Source: Seiridium cupressi (taxonomy: Eukaryota > Ascomycota > Sordariomycetes > Amphisphaeriales > Sporocadaceae). Taken from it: a DNA stretch of 64,000 bases. This document shows positions 1 to 11,722 of the stretch, in pieces. The notes beneath the pieces were generated by a model. The model had not been told where the DNA came from. It did not search any database and saw only the letters and a program-made list of their open reading frames with translations. Each line of letters begins with the position of its first letter. The stretch's first letter is position 1. The position numbers and the translations under genes were made by a program. The stretch spans positions 81,375 to 145,374 of the forward strand of contig JARVKI010000104.1 of NCBI GenBank assembly GCA_036674765.1, read 5' to 3'.

Positions 1-269
1 CGGGCATGACTGAAGAATCAGTGATTCTCATCGACGAAACGGTTCTTTCCGAACAGGATGCTCCATGGAGAGCAACGCAGCATGACATAGAAATGATGAC
101 CGTCTTTGGTGCTCAGGAACGTACGAGGGCTGAATGGGCCTGTCTTGTCCACAAGGCTGGGTTAAACATACGGGAGGTCCTGAGGTACTCGGAAGAGTAC
201 GAAGACAGTTTGATTGTCGTACAGTTGAAACAAGGATATCTGGTAAAGCAGTACCAAGGATGTCTATAA
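1..269 (+). CDS. O-methyltransferase, C-terminal fragment (5' end outside the window)
   Basis: The open frame enters from the left edge and runs to a stop at 267-269. It matches the end of fungal plant-COMT-like (family 2) O-methyltransferases: the 'LIDE..L....APWRATQ.DI.MM' block, then 'ERT..EW..L..KAGL.IREV' and the closing 'EEYEDSLIVV' strand. These enzymes use S-adenosylmethionine to methylate phenolic or polyketide hydroxyls. The SAM-binding motif and catalytic His would lie upstream of the window. Relatives usually end just after 'SLIVV.L', so the last 11 or so codons here look like read-through past a lost stop. Family call is from remembered motifs; the substrate cannot be inferred. 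Confidence 0.62.
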   Translation, partial: GMTEESVILIDETVLSEQDAPWRATQHDIEMMTVFGAQERTRAEWACLVHKAGLNIREVLRYSEEYEDSLIVVQLKQGYLVKQYQGCL

Positions 270-3206
270 AGACTGGGCTTCTACAGGGGTATAGAATTGT
301 GTGTGAGCTGTCTGGGGTCAACATTACTAAGGGGAAAACGTGGCGAGGTCTGGTGGTATAAGCGTATAGTAAGGAACGACACATTGGTTTACTGACGTGG
401 GAGTCCACGGTGGAAAAGGTGTCGTGCTGCTTGAATCACGGTCCTCTACGAATGTTCATCGAGGTAGCACCACTATTATTATTATACCACAGATATCGGC
501 GGCTCTTTAAGAACAGACAGTCGTGCACAACCGCGATCAGTTACTCTAGCCTAGTAGCACCAACTTATGAAGAGCGAAGTAATTCTCTCTATCTATGCCA
601 TTGCTGCGCCTTGAGGCTTAGCGCTTACACAGACGCAGGATGTTTTCATTTCGTGGAAATATGCGCTACTGATGCTTTGTGCATGAAAATGCGGGACCTG
701 ACGGTTGCTGCAAGGATGCAGCACGGTGATGACTAAAATGCCCTGCAGGTCCGAGGGCCGGCCTGAAGCATGATCTGACCGCGGTAGCTATTCGAATATC
801 AAACCATGATTATGTGTCAATCTACTGGCACTCGGCTGCGGGCTAGAGGTGCACGTATGTCGTTGACTACATACTGCATCAGCCGTGTGACGCTTTAGAG
901 TTTTTGGTCACCTGTCATTCAAGCAACGGGTGTCTGACATTCATACGCCGGTACACCTACCGGGTTACCCAGAGTTTGCAACAATGGAACCATTCCCAAT
1001 AAGGGAAAGGCTCGTGGTAGATGATTATTCGCACTACGATAAACTCAAAATTGTAGATCATCCAACGGCAGTGGCGGCATCGGAAGAAAGGAAATCGGCA
1101 ATGGGATGTTCAAATGACAGCGGCACTACGGAGGTCGCGGTCAAAAGTCATGAGCCGCCCCACTTTTGCACTACTTTTTTGGACAACTGGATAACTCAGC
1201 TGTCCTGGAAATGCCAGTGTGGTCCTCGCAGTTCAATATGTAGAATGTGAGCCTTGCAAAGTTTAAAGCCGGAGCCATTCGGGATGCTTTCCCCCAATCT
1301 TTCATTCAATTTTGTGTACCAACTTATCAGGGTTCACAGTCGTGTCTATTTGCCGCGGGCTAACTACATACATATACCTCAACGTAGTAAGAAATTTGTG
1401 GTGCAACTATTAGTTGACGGCATATAAGGCTACATCAGTGAAATAGTTCAACACCCCTCCCCTTGTGGTGAATCTGGTTTTCCATCAATCGCATCGTCAC
1501 TACGACTTGTCAGAGTGCAACTCTGCTGTCCGGGCACATGAGGCTGCAGGTACCTGTCTGGTGTGAGCCCGGGGGGAGAGGGGAGGGGCGCTTTTATCAA
1601 CACTAGAGTAGACGCCAGACGCTTAATTTACTCGGGAATCGCCCCCGTCCTTCAACTACAGTCGAAGCGGGAAAATTGCGCACCTAAAAGCTGTCAATTG
1701 CTACCCTTTCATTTGACCATCGTTCCGTAAAAAATAAGGTTTTAATGTTTAAAAGATTACTATTAAAAAGAAAAAATACAAAAATCTGGTGGTATTGACT
1801 CAGCTTTGTGGGGGATATGTGCAATTTCCCGCTTGGACCTCCTGTCGCCAGCAGGCATCGGACGGACAAGGTTCCAATCACATTGCCTAGACTGATGGTT
1901 GCCTTTCCGCTAATTCAGTCAATCCCCCTTACAAGTTCGTCGCGATCAGATGCAGTGTAGGTAAGATATCTTCATTTTGAGTGCACAGTGATCTACGTGA
2001 CCCCACAGTCAATAGTCCTTGGCGGCCAGCCTCATACTGAGATAGTGTAAACCTTCTGTCAAAAACATGGAGCTCGATTGAAGAATATCTTGAGAAAATG
2101 AAGCACAATAGAGAACCGGTTAACGAAGATGGTACCGCCACATCGCGGAAAGTCTCCAATTGAAGTAGGAATCATGAACCCAAAGTTGTAAATATACTAG
2201 GTATGTCAATGCCATTGTTGTTTCGTCGCAACCCAAAATCGTACGCTTCGTGGAAAACAGATGCTGTCCAAAATTGAGTTTGCCGGCCCCGCTGCTAGGG
2301 CTTATCATCCCTGGTCTGCCTGGCAGACTGCAGGACGCCCGCATAAGAAAATGCACGCCCCTCTTCGAGAACGCTAAGTTTGCGAGTATATAGCTCAGTA
2401 ATATAACGAAAATAAAATCTTTTAAAAATATCAGAATATAAGGCGTATAATTATAAACCTAGTTACTTAGTTTGAAAATTTCACGATCTTTCCTCGACTT
2501 TTAGTATAGATATTCGTTGAATTTTTGGCGAAATATGTGGGGCAGTGTGCAATTTCTTGTGCGGGCGTCCTGACTGGTACCTGCAGGACCCCGGACGCCG
2601 AAGCGTCCATTGCGCTCTAGTTGCCTTCCCCTGCATATCGCAGTTGACCATTCATTGAAGTAACGGCATGTCATATGCCGGTAGACAAGGATGGTCATGG
2701 TAATTTCATAGCGGTAGTCCATCTTTATGCAGGACTTTTGCAAAATTGTATTCAAGCTAAAAAATGGATGAATCGTTAGCACTCAGATCTGTCACAGAAG
2801 GTCGTTCCATGTCCGCGACTGGCATCGTGTTAGTCCATGACTCATCCTCCTGGGGCTCTCGGCAGGAAGCCGACAACCCCCGCAGAATATGAATACGCAT
2901 GCAGGGCAGCCATAGAATCGCAGGCTACGGTTGTCGGTTGAGCCAATACCCGATTCTCCGTTGCTCAATCACAAGCTCGCGAGATGCGTTCCCGAAATGA
3001 TGGTTTACAAGGCTGCAAGACCCTGAGCGCAGATCTCTAGAACCCAATAGTAGGGTCCGTGCGCTCAAGGCCAACGCATTCGGTAGTTGTGGACGTACTG
3101 ACAACATTTAAGCATCAGTGGCGCCGCTCAGGTTTCCGTGATAGTGACACCCAGAATTTGACGAGTCTCTTGATCAAACCGCGTGTCAGCATAACACCTA
3201 TACACC
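270..3206. other. Gene-poor stretch, no supported gene
   Basis: Only short unrelated open frames are found on both strands. The longest (410-736 and 930-1250, plus strand) show no recognisable domain, signal peptide or splice-site support. There is a GC-rich purine run near 1570-1590 and an AT-rich patch near 2390-2480. Nothing more can be supported. Confidence 0.5.
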
Positions 3207-4471
3207 ATGTCCACCACAGAGAATCGCGGACCTGCCGTAGCGGGCGTCGCTTGGACGTTCTTTATTCTAGCATTCGCAACTGTCGTCCTGCGGTTCTACG
3301 TTCGCCTGGGTGTTATCAGAGCTTTTGGAACCGATGACTGGTTTATGCTCTTGGCCATGGTGAGTTGAATGACACCGATCGTATCACTGGAGTCACTAAG
3401 CTTTACAGATATCCTTTACATTGCACACCAGTTTTTGCCTAGCTGGTGTTGCGCGTGGGACAGGAAGACATGCTAGCGACCTTGCTCCTGCAGACATCTC
3501 TGCAGCTCTGAGGGTATATATACCCCTTGAAGTTAATGAGAGTCTTGAATCCAAGACTAACTATCAAAGGACTGGTGGTTCTGTTATCTGTGGTACTGCA
3601 CAACCATGATATTTTCCAAAACGAGTATCGCATTCTTCCTCTTCCGACTTACGCCTCTCAAACCCCAACGAATGACGATATACGCCGCGCTCGGTATTTC
3701 GATCTTCATTAGCACGGGCTTCTTTTTCATCGCCATGTTCCAATGCTGGCCTGTGTCCTTCTTCTGGACGCGCGTGCCAGGGACTGGATCTTGCATTCCC
3801 ATCGATATTATTATCAGCGTCACCTACGTGTACAGCGCCTTCGCAATCATCACCGACTTCACTTTCACAATTTTACCGATCTGGCTGGTCAAGGACTTGC
3901 AGTTGGATAAGAGAACAAAGTTTGCATTGATCCCCATTCTCAGCCTCGCTGCACTGTAGGTTGTGATCTTTAGCTGAAACTTTTGTTCATTGAGCTAACA
4001 TGAGAGCAGTGCTAGCTGTGCGGTTGCAGTACGTTTGGCATATGTACAGAAATTCCACGATCCAGATTTCTTGTGTAGGTTGCTACTCTTGAAATGACAG
4101 GTGAATTGTCACTAACAAGCGATGATGCAGGGGCTACAACCGACATTGCTATCTGGTCCCAAATCGAACAAGGTCTCGCCACCACAGCTGGCAGTCTCCC
4201 GGCCTTGCAGCCGTTGTTCCGGAAAGCACTACACAGGCTTGGCTTTACTAGCTCAGGCTCTCGAGCACCTTCAGCGCTTCCAGGTATGGATTCGAAGTCA
4301 TGGAATTCCAAAAACAAACAATCATCACGTGGGACCAAAACTACAATACGAGGTCTCAGCTCCTCCAATTTCACACGTATGGACGACGGCGACTCGACGG
4401 TTGAGCTCAACTCATTCGATCACCATGAACAACCCGACAGTAGCCACAGCAAGAGCGAGGAGATGATTTAA
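3207..4471 (+). CDS. Rhodopsin-like seven-helix membrane protein (PTH11/SAT4-related family)
   Basis: Five exons give 349 codons with all junctions in phase: 3207-3359, 3409-3513, 3570-3955, 4010-4074, 4131-4471. The introns are GT...AG; the second carries a good branch site (GACTAAC). The family signature is clear: 'GTDDWFMLLAM' after helix 1, 'GTGRH..DL.P.D', 'WWFCYLWYCTTMIFSKTSI', a Cys pair around helix 4 (FQCWPVSFFW...GSCIP), then 'LPIWLVKDLQLDKRTK' and 'TTDIAIWSQIEQGLATTAGSLPALQPL'. A Ser-rich hydrophilic tail of about 90 residues follows. This family holds plasma-membrane sensors such as Magnaporthe Pth11, but this copy has no CFEM domain and its ligand is unknown. It looks intact. Confidence 0.88.
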
Positions 4472-6441
4472 TAACATGATTAATTCCGAGAGAACAAAAC
4501 AATTGTACAGATTGCCTGTAATATATGTATAGGATAGATGCTTGAATAATCGGAGTATGGTATGAAGCGGGGGTCACCGGGCCAAGGATTGTTGGCAGGA
4601 CTATTGGACGCATAGTTGAGCGCCCTAACGATGATTAATGAGATACCACACTACCATAGCAATGGACTTATGTTCAGGGAGACTCTCCTGAGAGCTTGAA
4701 GTCCTGTAAAGGACAGACGCCCCCAGTCATCAACGAAGTGAGGACAGCTGTCGCTGATCGGTGACTTCTTCAAACATCACATGCCTTTCGACTAATACTG
4801 GATTGGACTGAATTACTAGGCATGACGCTAAACCACACTTGAACAAATATAATAAGCAGGGGCTCCCAGCGATGCTTAGTCATGGGTGTGAGTACGGTGA
4901 AGCAATGGAGACTACAAGACTTTCGTACGCTATGTGGGTGGGGTTTCACCGGTCAAGCTAAAAGATATTGGTGCAACCAAAATATGGAATATATTTCAAA
5001 GGACGTGGAGACAGGAGTATTCGACACGATATGCAATAGAGGTGCGCTAAATGGAGGCCGCGACCAGTGTTCGTGTCATTTAGCATTAGTGAGCATGGAA
5101 AGCTAACAAAGCACGCATCCAGAAGCTGCGATGGCTGGCTTTGGAGGTGTCAAAGATACAAATTAGACGTATCCCCAATTGAGTGGTATTCAATGACGGT
5201 CCATGGTCATAATCACGGCAGTGAATGCCTGTGAGACACCTGTCGCGAACGAATAAGAGTATATATCCCCCTCGTTTGCATTTATTGTCGGCTCGATGTA
5301 TAGGCCCAATGTGCAGAGTTTCCTCAAAGCTTAGCAAGTTTGCAACTAACGTGAAGGGCCTGGTATGGCTCCGGCGGAAATGGTCCTCTCATCTCTTTAT
5401 TTTTTCCTGGTCGGCTGCTGACTTGGTCGTACAGCTGGATTAAAGTTTCAAGCCAATGGACGATCTCCAGCGCACACATGCGTCTTGCAGATTTCTCCAA
5501 AACCCGCGCCATGCGGTCAGAAGCCTCCCAAATCACACTTCAAGTTTTTCGCATGAGCCTGCTTGAACGCAGGCGTGATCATCAATTGCATATCAATAAT
5601 CATCTTTCACCCGGCAATGACCTTACTTGAAGGCATTGCAACACGAGAGTACAGTACCAACGCGGGCTGGATAATTTATTTTCAATGCGGTTCTTGCTCT
5701 CTTTGCTAGGGCTTTGATTGGCTAAAGATTGTGCTGCCTGAATGTCAGACGCGAATGTAGCAGCTGCGCTGACGCAGCGCACAGATAGCGTGAAACCACT
5801 AGTAAGGGATGAGACCCGGGCCGAAGGGATTGATACAGTACCAATGCAGCGCTGAGACAGCGCTGAGACAGCGCCGCGAAGGTGCGGCGCTGGCTCAGCG
5901 CCTGCGCCGCGGATATTAAGGGGCGGCAACCCATATTGGTTGAAGGGCAGAGATCAGTCTGTATCCTAACTATCAAGAACTATCATCATCTTCGTGGCCT
6001 TTCACTCTGTTGCATAACCCATCTGACACTGAATCACTAATTTCCTTCCTGCATGACTGCATTGGGGTTGTCGGCCTTCCTAGCAGCTACCACTCGCAGC
6101 TGTCGGTCCGTTGACCCGCGCATTTCCATGTGGGAGGCAGGACAGAAGTGGTGTCATGTTCTTTCTGCGATCGACCATCGTTTGGCCGCAAGTCTATGGC
6201 TATTAGGTCGGATATAAAGTAAAATGTGCTTTTTATGCCTGAATTTACGAGCTTAGATCCGCCCGAAGGGCGTGCCATACAACAGGTACCTGAGAACGTG
6301 TATAATACTCGATTCCTTCTCCCATTTCTCAAGCTCTCAATTTGATTATATTCTCGAGTGTCATCTGTCCATCATATCAGAGTATGCTCAATCGGAAGCG
6401 ATAGTACGGTAATCGATCTCACGGAGTTTCTGTGATTCGAC
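4472..6441. other. Intergenic region with GC-rich repeat patch
   Basis: No gene supported. At 5750-5925 there is a GC-rich patch in otherwise average DNA with an 11-bp tandem repeat and nested inverted repeats (listed separately). The last 100 bases before 6442 are the presumed promoter and 5' UTR of the dynamin-like gene. Confidence 0.5.
5862..5899. repeat. GC-rich palindrome / hairpin
   Basis: Two nested perfect arms: GCTGAG (5862-5867) pairs with CTCAGC (5894-5899), and inside it AGCGCCGC (5870-5877) pairs with GCGGCGCT (5884-5891) around a 6-nt loop. Just upstream the 11-mer GCGCTGAGACA is tandemly doubled. It could be a relic of a small transposable element or a structured DNA site; no function is assigned. 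Confidence 0.6.
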
Positions 6442-8947
6442 ATGGTACTCACCACATTCCAATCAGAAGCCTTGGATGGCCTCTGTTCCAAGGAACACCT
6501 TGATCTGATGGACTCTATCGACAGTCTCCGCTCTCAAGGAATCAGCCATCTAATTTCTCTCCCTCAGATCATTGTTTGTGGAGACCAATCTTCTGGTAAA
6601 AGCTCTGTGCTTGAGGCCATATCTGGTGTATCCTTCCCCGTCAAGAGTAACCTCAGTACACGGTTCCCAACTGAACTCGTCTTGCGGCGGACTTCTCAGA
6701 TTGGTGCTACTGTTTCGATTGTGCCCCATCACTCTAGAATCGACTCAGAGAAAGAAGCTCTTTCCAGTTTCCATGAAGAGTTGGAAACTTTCGAAGGCCT
6801 GGCCAACCTGATCGAGACTGCCAAATCTGCAATGGGTATCAGCACCCACGGCAAAGCCTTTGCGAAAGATCTTCTGCGCGTTGAAATATCCGGACCGGAC
6901 CGACCACATCTCACGATCGTGGATTTGCCTGGCCTCATACACTCGCAGACGAAGAATCAATCGGCATCAGACGTTGGTTTGATACAAGAGGTGGTTGACT
7001 CTTATATGAGGGAGCCGCGAAGCATCATCCTGGCTGTTGTTTCAGCCAAGAGTGATTTTGCAAACCAGGTGGTACTGAAGCTAGCGCGTTCTGTTGACAC
7101 TAGTGGTAACCGTACACTCGGAGTTATTACCAAGCCGGATACATTGCATCCTGGCTCGGAGAGCGAGTCACTTTATGTGTCTCTCGCACGGAACCAGGAA
7201 GTGGAGTTTCGGCTAGGTTGGCACGTGTTGAGAAACTCGGACTCTGAAGCGGGCCATGGGACACTGGCTACTCGCGATCTCAAGGAGTTGGAGTTTTTCA
7301 GCCAAGGAATCTGGAACGAACTTCCTGAGTCGATTTTGGGGATTGACCATTTGCGCAGCCGGTTGAGCAGAGTGCTCCTCAAACATATCATGACAGAGTT
7401 GCCTAGCCTGATCGACGAGATCGAGGTGAAGCGTAGCGCTTGCGAAGAAAAGGTCAGGAAGCTCGGCCAGCCTCGCACAACACTGCTTGAGCAGCAGCTC
7501 CACCTCATCACCATCGGCGAGTCATTCCAGAGACTCGTTCAGAGTGCGGTCGATGGGAACTGGAATGACCCATTCTTCGAAGACGCAGAGTCTCAAACTG
7601 GTTATCGTCGTCGTATCCGGGCAGTTGTTCAAAACCTCAATGATAACTTCGCCAAGGATCTGTCTACACGCGGTCACCATCGCCAGGTCACGGGTTCTGG
7701 ACATATGCCTTCTCCGAGGCACTGCGTTGCCATTACCCGCGATGAATTCATCGATCATGTGCAGTACAAGATGAGCAGGTCTCGGGGCAGACAGCTCCCT
7801 GGACTATTTGATCCTATGACCGTGGCCGATCTGTTTCGCGACCAAGCAAGCCCATGGGAGAACCTAGCCCGCCAACATGTTCGCAGCGCATAGAAAGCGT
7901 GCCGGACTTTCCTTGAAGATGTCATCGACCATGTGGCTGATGTGGCGACAGCGATAGCCACCAGGCAAAAGATCGTGCAGCCTGCAATGGACGCTATACT
8001 AGCAGAGCTTGAAGTGAAAACAGGAGACGCCCTGCAGCCTCATCAGACCGTCCACTCTATCACTTACAACCACTACTTCACTAGCACACTTCAAAGCATT
8101 CGAAAGGGGAGGGAGAAAGATAGGATTACTCGAGAACTACAGAAGTTCTTTGGATCCAACGAACTCAATCCTTATTACGGAAGCATAGACATTGACAACC
8201 TGGCCAAAGTATTAATCGATGACACCTCTGAGCCAGACATGCATCGATTTGCCGCCTCACAAGCCCTCGACCACATGTATGCTTACTATGAGGTACGAGC
8301 GATTTCATAAGAACCACTTGATGGTTGAATATGAGCTTTTGCTGACCCAGCCCTGGTTGTAGGTAGCCATGAAGCGGTTTCTTGACGGAATTGCTGTTGA
8401 GGTTATTGAGGCCGTCCTTATATCCGCTCTGCCAGCCATTTTCTCTCCTATCAAGGTATACAAAATGACAACTGATGACATCGCTTCTATCGCCGGGGAA
8501 CCCGATGAGACCCAGATACAAAGGGATCAACTTACGAGGCAGCTCAAGGTGCTTGCCAGCGGCGCTGAAACCTGCAAGCAGTTTGCTAGCACACAATTTA
8601 GTGGTAGGTACATGATCCCTGATCAAGCAACACACGCACCGCGGTTGCTAATTCATCCGCTAGCAGGGAACAGTGAAGCAGCAGACAATGAGCTGGATGA
8701 TTTTAACCTAAGTGACATTGAAGGAGGAAGTGCTGTCGAACCTAATTCTTCGCATATCGGCAACGCAGTACATTCCCGGCCGCCATCACCTCCATCGGGA
8801 GCGGAAGAGACATTATTAACAGAGGTGGAGCCATCCATACCTGGTAATAACGAGTCCGATGAACTACCCGATGACTATAGGCCGCGGGTAAAAGGTAAAA
8901 GGAACAAAAAGAAAAAATCCACGAGTGCGTTTACGTGGGATGAATGA
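6442..8947 (+). pseudogene. Dynamin-like GTPase (Mx/dynamin superfamily), one in-frame stop
   Basis: Fungal dynamin-like protein of about 811 residues. G1 'GDQSSGKSS' is at residues 47-55, G3 'DLPG' at 161-164 and G4 'TKPD' at 230-233; a long helical middle/stalk region and a GED-like region follow. The tail is acidic and Ser-rich and ends in a Lys-rich stretch. Such proteins hydrolyse GTP to remodel membranes. The frame is broken by TAG at 7891-7893, yet continues in the same frame on both sides without any indel. Relatives have Trp there ('VWKA...FLE'), so TGG became TAG. The last intron, 8293-8362, is GT...AG and in phase. A product truncated after 483 residues would keep the GTPase domain but lose most of the stalk. 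A sequencing error is possible. Confidence 0.85.
7891..7893 (+). other. Premature TAG in the dynamin-like gene
   Basis: The codon sits between 'HVRSA' and 'KACRTFLEDV', and the open frame is continuous on both sides. TGG to TAG equals CpA to TpA on the opposite strand, the preferred RIP change. Confidence 0.7.
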
Positions 8948-10571
8948 TGACGTTTGAATGGCAATGGTGGTGCAATTGCGGCGATATCGCCATATCTTCA
9001 TATTACCTAGCTCCCATTAGTTACGTACATCTCAAGCGCGATCGGCGCACATAAAATTGTTGTTTTCACTTCTGCGAATTAATTCAACAAAACCAGTAAC
9101 GTCTTATCACGGCTCGAACTGGCGTCTCTACGACCACCTGAAGACCGGAATTAGTGTGACGAAGCAGGCACTCAAGCCAAAGCATGTTTTTATTGACTGT
9201 ATGGGTAGCAAGGTGGCAATGACTAGGGTTTCCTGGTCATTTGACGTGAAGATGTTTAATAGGGCATCCGTGAGTAATGCCAAGCCATGGCTATTGATCC
9301 CAATGATTAATTGGTAACCCATACCTTAACTGCAGCCAGGGAATGTCGTATATAACAGGAAATTGAACTGAATAGACTTCAAGTATTAGAAGCGGTTGTG
9401 AAAAGGCCTCTTGAGCACACTATTAAAGCCAGAAACAATCCTCGCGTGTCGCTTAGCATGATGGAACATAACACTCAGGTACATTTGTTAAAGTGGTTCC
9501 GCGAAGCTGAAAGTGCCAGAAAACCCGAATTTGGAAACGCAAATTAATAATCATAAAAAGAAAAGCACCGGAAGACATTTTGTATCTCAGGAAAAAGAAA
9601 TCCTCCTTTGACCCAGCAACCATTCTCGTATTCAATTGGACACAAAGTACAAATTGACAAAAACATGACAGTGACGTTGATAGAGAAGTCTAACGACTCG
9701 TAAAGTCCATATTTATATCTTAATGAGTTTATCAACAACGAGCGACCTGCTTATAGGTTTGAATGCTCAAGATGTTAGGTCGATGGCCAAAACTGCGAAA
9801 TTCTTCGAACCATCTCAACTTCCAAAGAGCAAGCATTTGTCCAATTACCCCGATAAATCAAATGCGGTTAAATCTTCGATCAGTCGCATGTAGCGGTCTC
9901 ATGGATGTTGCTGTGGCCACGTATTACAGCCAAAGCGGCGTGACCAGGCATGCTCTCCTGTGTGGACGAGATTGTCACTAAACCGAATCGCCAGAAAAAG
10001 AGTTTTCGACCCTTGCTCATTTATTGAGTTTTACGAAATCTAGGAAATATATAGCCTCTAAAAAGATTGTCCGTTTAAATAATCACAAAGCTATGCGAAA
10101 GTTGCTGCGTCCGGTTGCGGACTCGGTAAAGCGATATGAGGCATCACGAGACGGGGGTAATCTGTACTCCACGTCCATGGTTGCTTTTCAACTGTTTTTC
10201 TTCGTACACTAATCAACTCGAGTAATATTATATCATCCCATGCCAAACTGCGAGCATGTAGTCGGTAGATGTATCAGCGCACCGTGACTCAATAACACGA
10301 ATCATTTCTCGCATGATCGTCAAGTCACGCCATGATTTAGGAGAAACTTTCTTTTCGTACCACTACATGTAGGTTTGCTTAGGTGCAGAGGGCTGGGGAC
10401 ATTAGTGCTTATTAATAAGCTGATCGTCCCGGAATTTCCTTATGTCAAAAGTCCAAGAGGACCACCCAACGTCATGTAAGCTACCCTTTCCTTCAAATCC
10501 AACTCATCTAGCAGTAGACCTTTTTGGTTTCTATACCTGATTACATTGAGACCCCGAAGCTTGGAGGCAAA
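8948..10571. other. Intergenic, no supported gene
   Basis: Moderately AT-rich DNA with only short open frames (60-86 codons) lacking similarity or splice support. The last 100 bases are the likely promoter of the scytalone dehydratase-like gene. Confidence 0.5.
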
Positions 10572-11099
10572 ATGGCTACAGATTTGACAATAACAGGTTG
10601 TCATTTCTGTACTTGATGCACTTTTAAAAGACCGATTAATGATTCAGACTACGTTGCCATGCGCAACCTTGCCTTTGACTGGGCAGACAGCTACGACACA
10701 AAGAATTGGGATCTTTTACGCCAATGCCTTGCGCCGTCCATACGCCTCGACTTTCGCAACCTCCAGGGAGCTTTGTACGTGGCTTTGACTCCAGATGAAT
10801 ATGTTGAGATACTTGTCAAGATGATCGGAGACAACAAGTTGAGGACTCAACACTCCATCGGCGCAACAAAAAAAGAATGTTTGGACGACGGATCAGTCAA
10901 GGTGGGGCACCAGATTCGAGTTGCACATCAGCGGTACGAGAGTGAGGACCTCGGATCGGCCATAACCAACAAGGGCCATGGGCATGGAGTTACCACGCAC
11001 TGGTACAAGAAAATTGGAGGTACTTGGAAGATAGCAGGTGCTTCGTCCAAGCTCTACTGGAGCGAGTACGACTTGTTCGGCACTCTAAACCTTCCATGA
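10572..11099 (+). CDS. Scytalone dehydratase-like protein (SnoaL/NTF2 fold)
   Basis: Two exons (10572-10596, 10648-11099) give 158 residues. The short first exon starts at ATG 10572 and supplies the 'TITDY' that aligns with the 'TFSDY' lead of scytalone dehydratases; its donor (GTTGTC) is weak. Family marks seen: 'WADSYD..NWD' (Tyr-24/Asp-25), 'LRTQHSIG' (His-77), 'H..RVAHQRY' (His-102) and 'HWYKKI...WK.AG'. In Magnaporthe the enzyme dehydrates scytalone or vermelone for DHN melanin, using an Asp/His/Tyr set plus a Ser-Asn pair. Here the equivalents of the Ser-Asn pair read Gly and Thr ('GHGHGVTTHW'), and the second Tyr reads Phe ('LDFRN'). It may therefore be a secondary-metabolism dehydratase rather than a melanin enzyme. 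No polyketide synthase is visible nearby. Confidence 0.83.
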
Positions 11100-11722
11100 T
11101 AGAGCGTGGATGCAGCCTACAGTTGCAAGACTTATTCTTTTCGCATAGACCAGCCAGCCAGTGGCGCTTGTGGACGCGGTAAATGATTGCACACTCGGAG
11201 GAGATGCGCGGTTGTCCACGGAGTAAGTTTCCATAACTGCCAAGATCGAGCTGCTATACTAGGGACTAGATCTAGCAATGCTCAATAGATCTATGACTGC
11301 ATACTTTTCTCGAATACATAAAACATCAGCAGTGCCGGGAGCATTGTCCATGCGCTCTGCACGCTGTATGAATGCCCAGAGTGGCAGAGTTGCCATCACA
11401 ATGAGATGCGGGGAAGAAGTCCAGCGTAATAAATAGGGAGCAGGGCTAAAAGAGAAGGGAGATGACACCGGCGGTCGGTTGCGCCAGCCTACAAGTCGCA
11501 CTGCATAGACGTTGTTACAGTGGGCTTTACTGTCTATGCGGGATTGTCCCGAATTAAAAGCAACGTGTCTGATAACCACGCAGCTTTTCATCAGCTCAGA
11601 GTCTTGAATGAAAAGCGATAAGTGAGTATTCAGTTTTCGACTTTATGTGGCCAATTTTAGTAGAATATGGACAAGACAGGCTACTTATTCCTAACGCGGT
11701 GCATTATTGTGAGAGCGATGGG
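11100..11722. other. Intergenic between convergent genes
   Basis: It separates the 3' ends of the scytalone dehydratase-like gene and the amine oxidase gene. Only shadow open frames; no gene or RNA recognised. Confidence 0.5.

Noticed and set aside
930..1250. 106-codon plus-strand frame as a gene
   Set aside because: No ATG at its start, no domain and no splice sites that extend it into anything recognisable.
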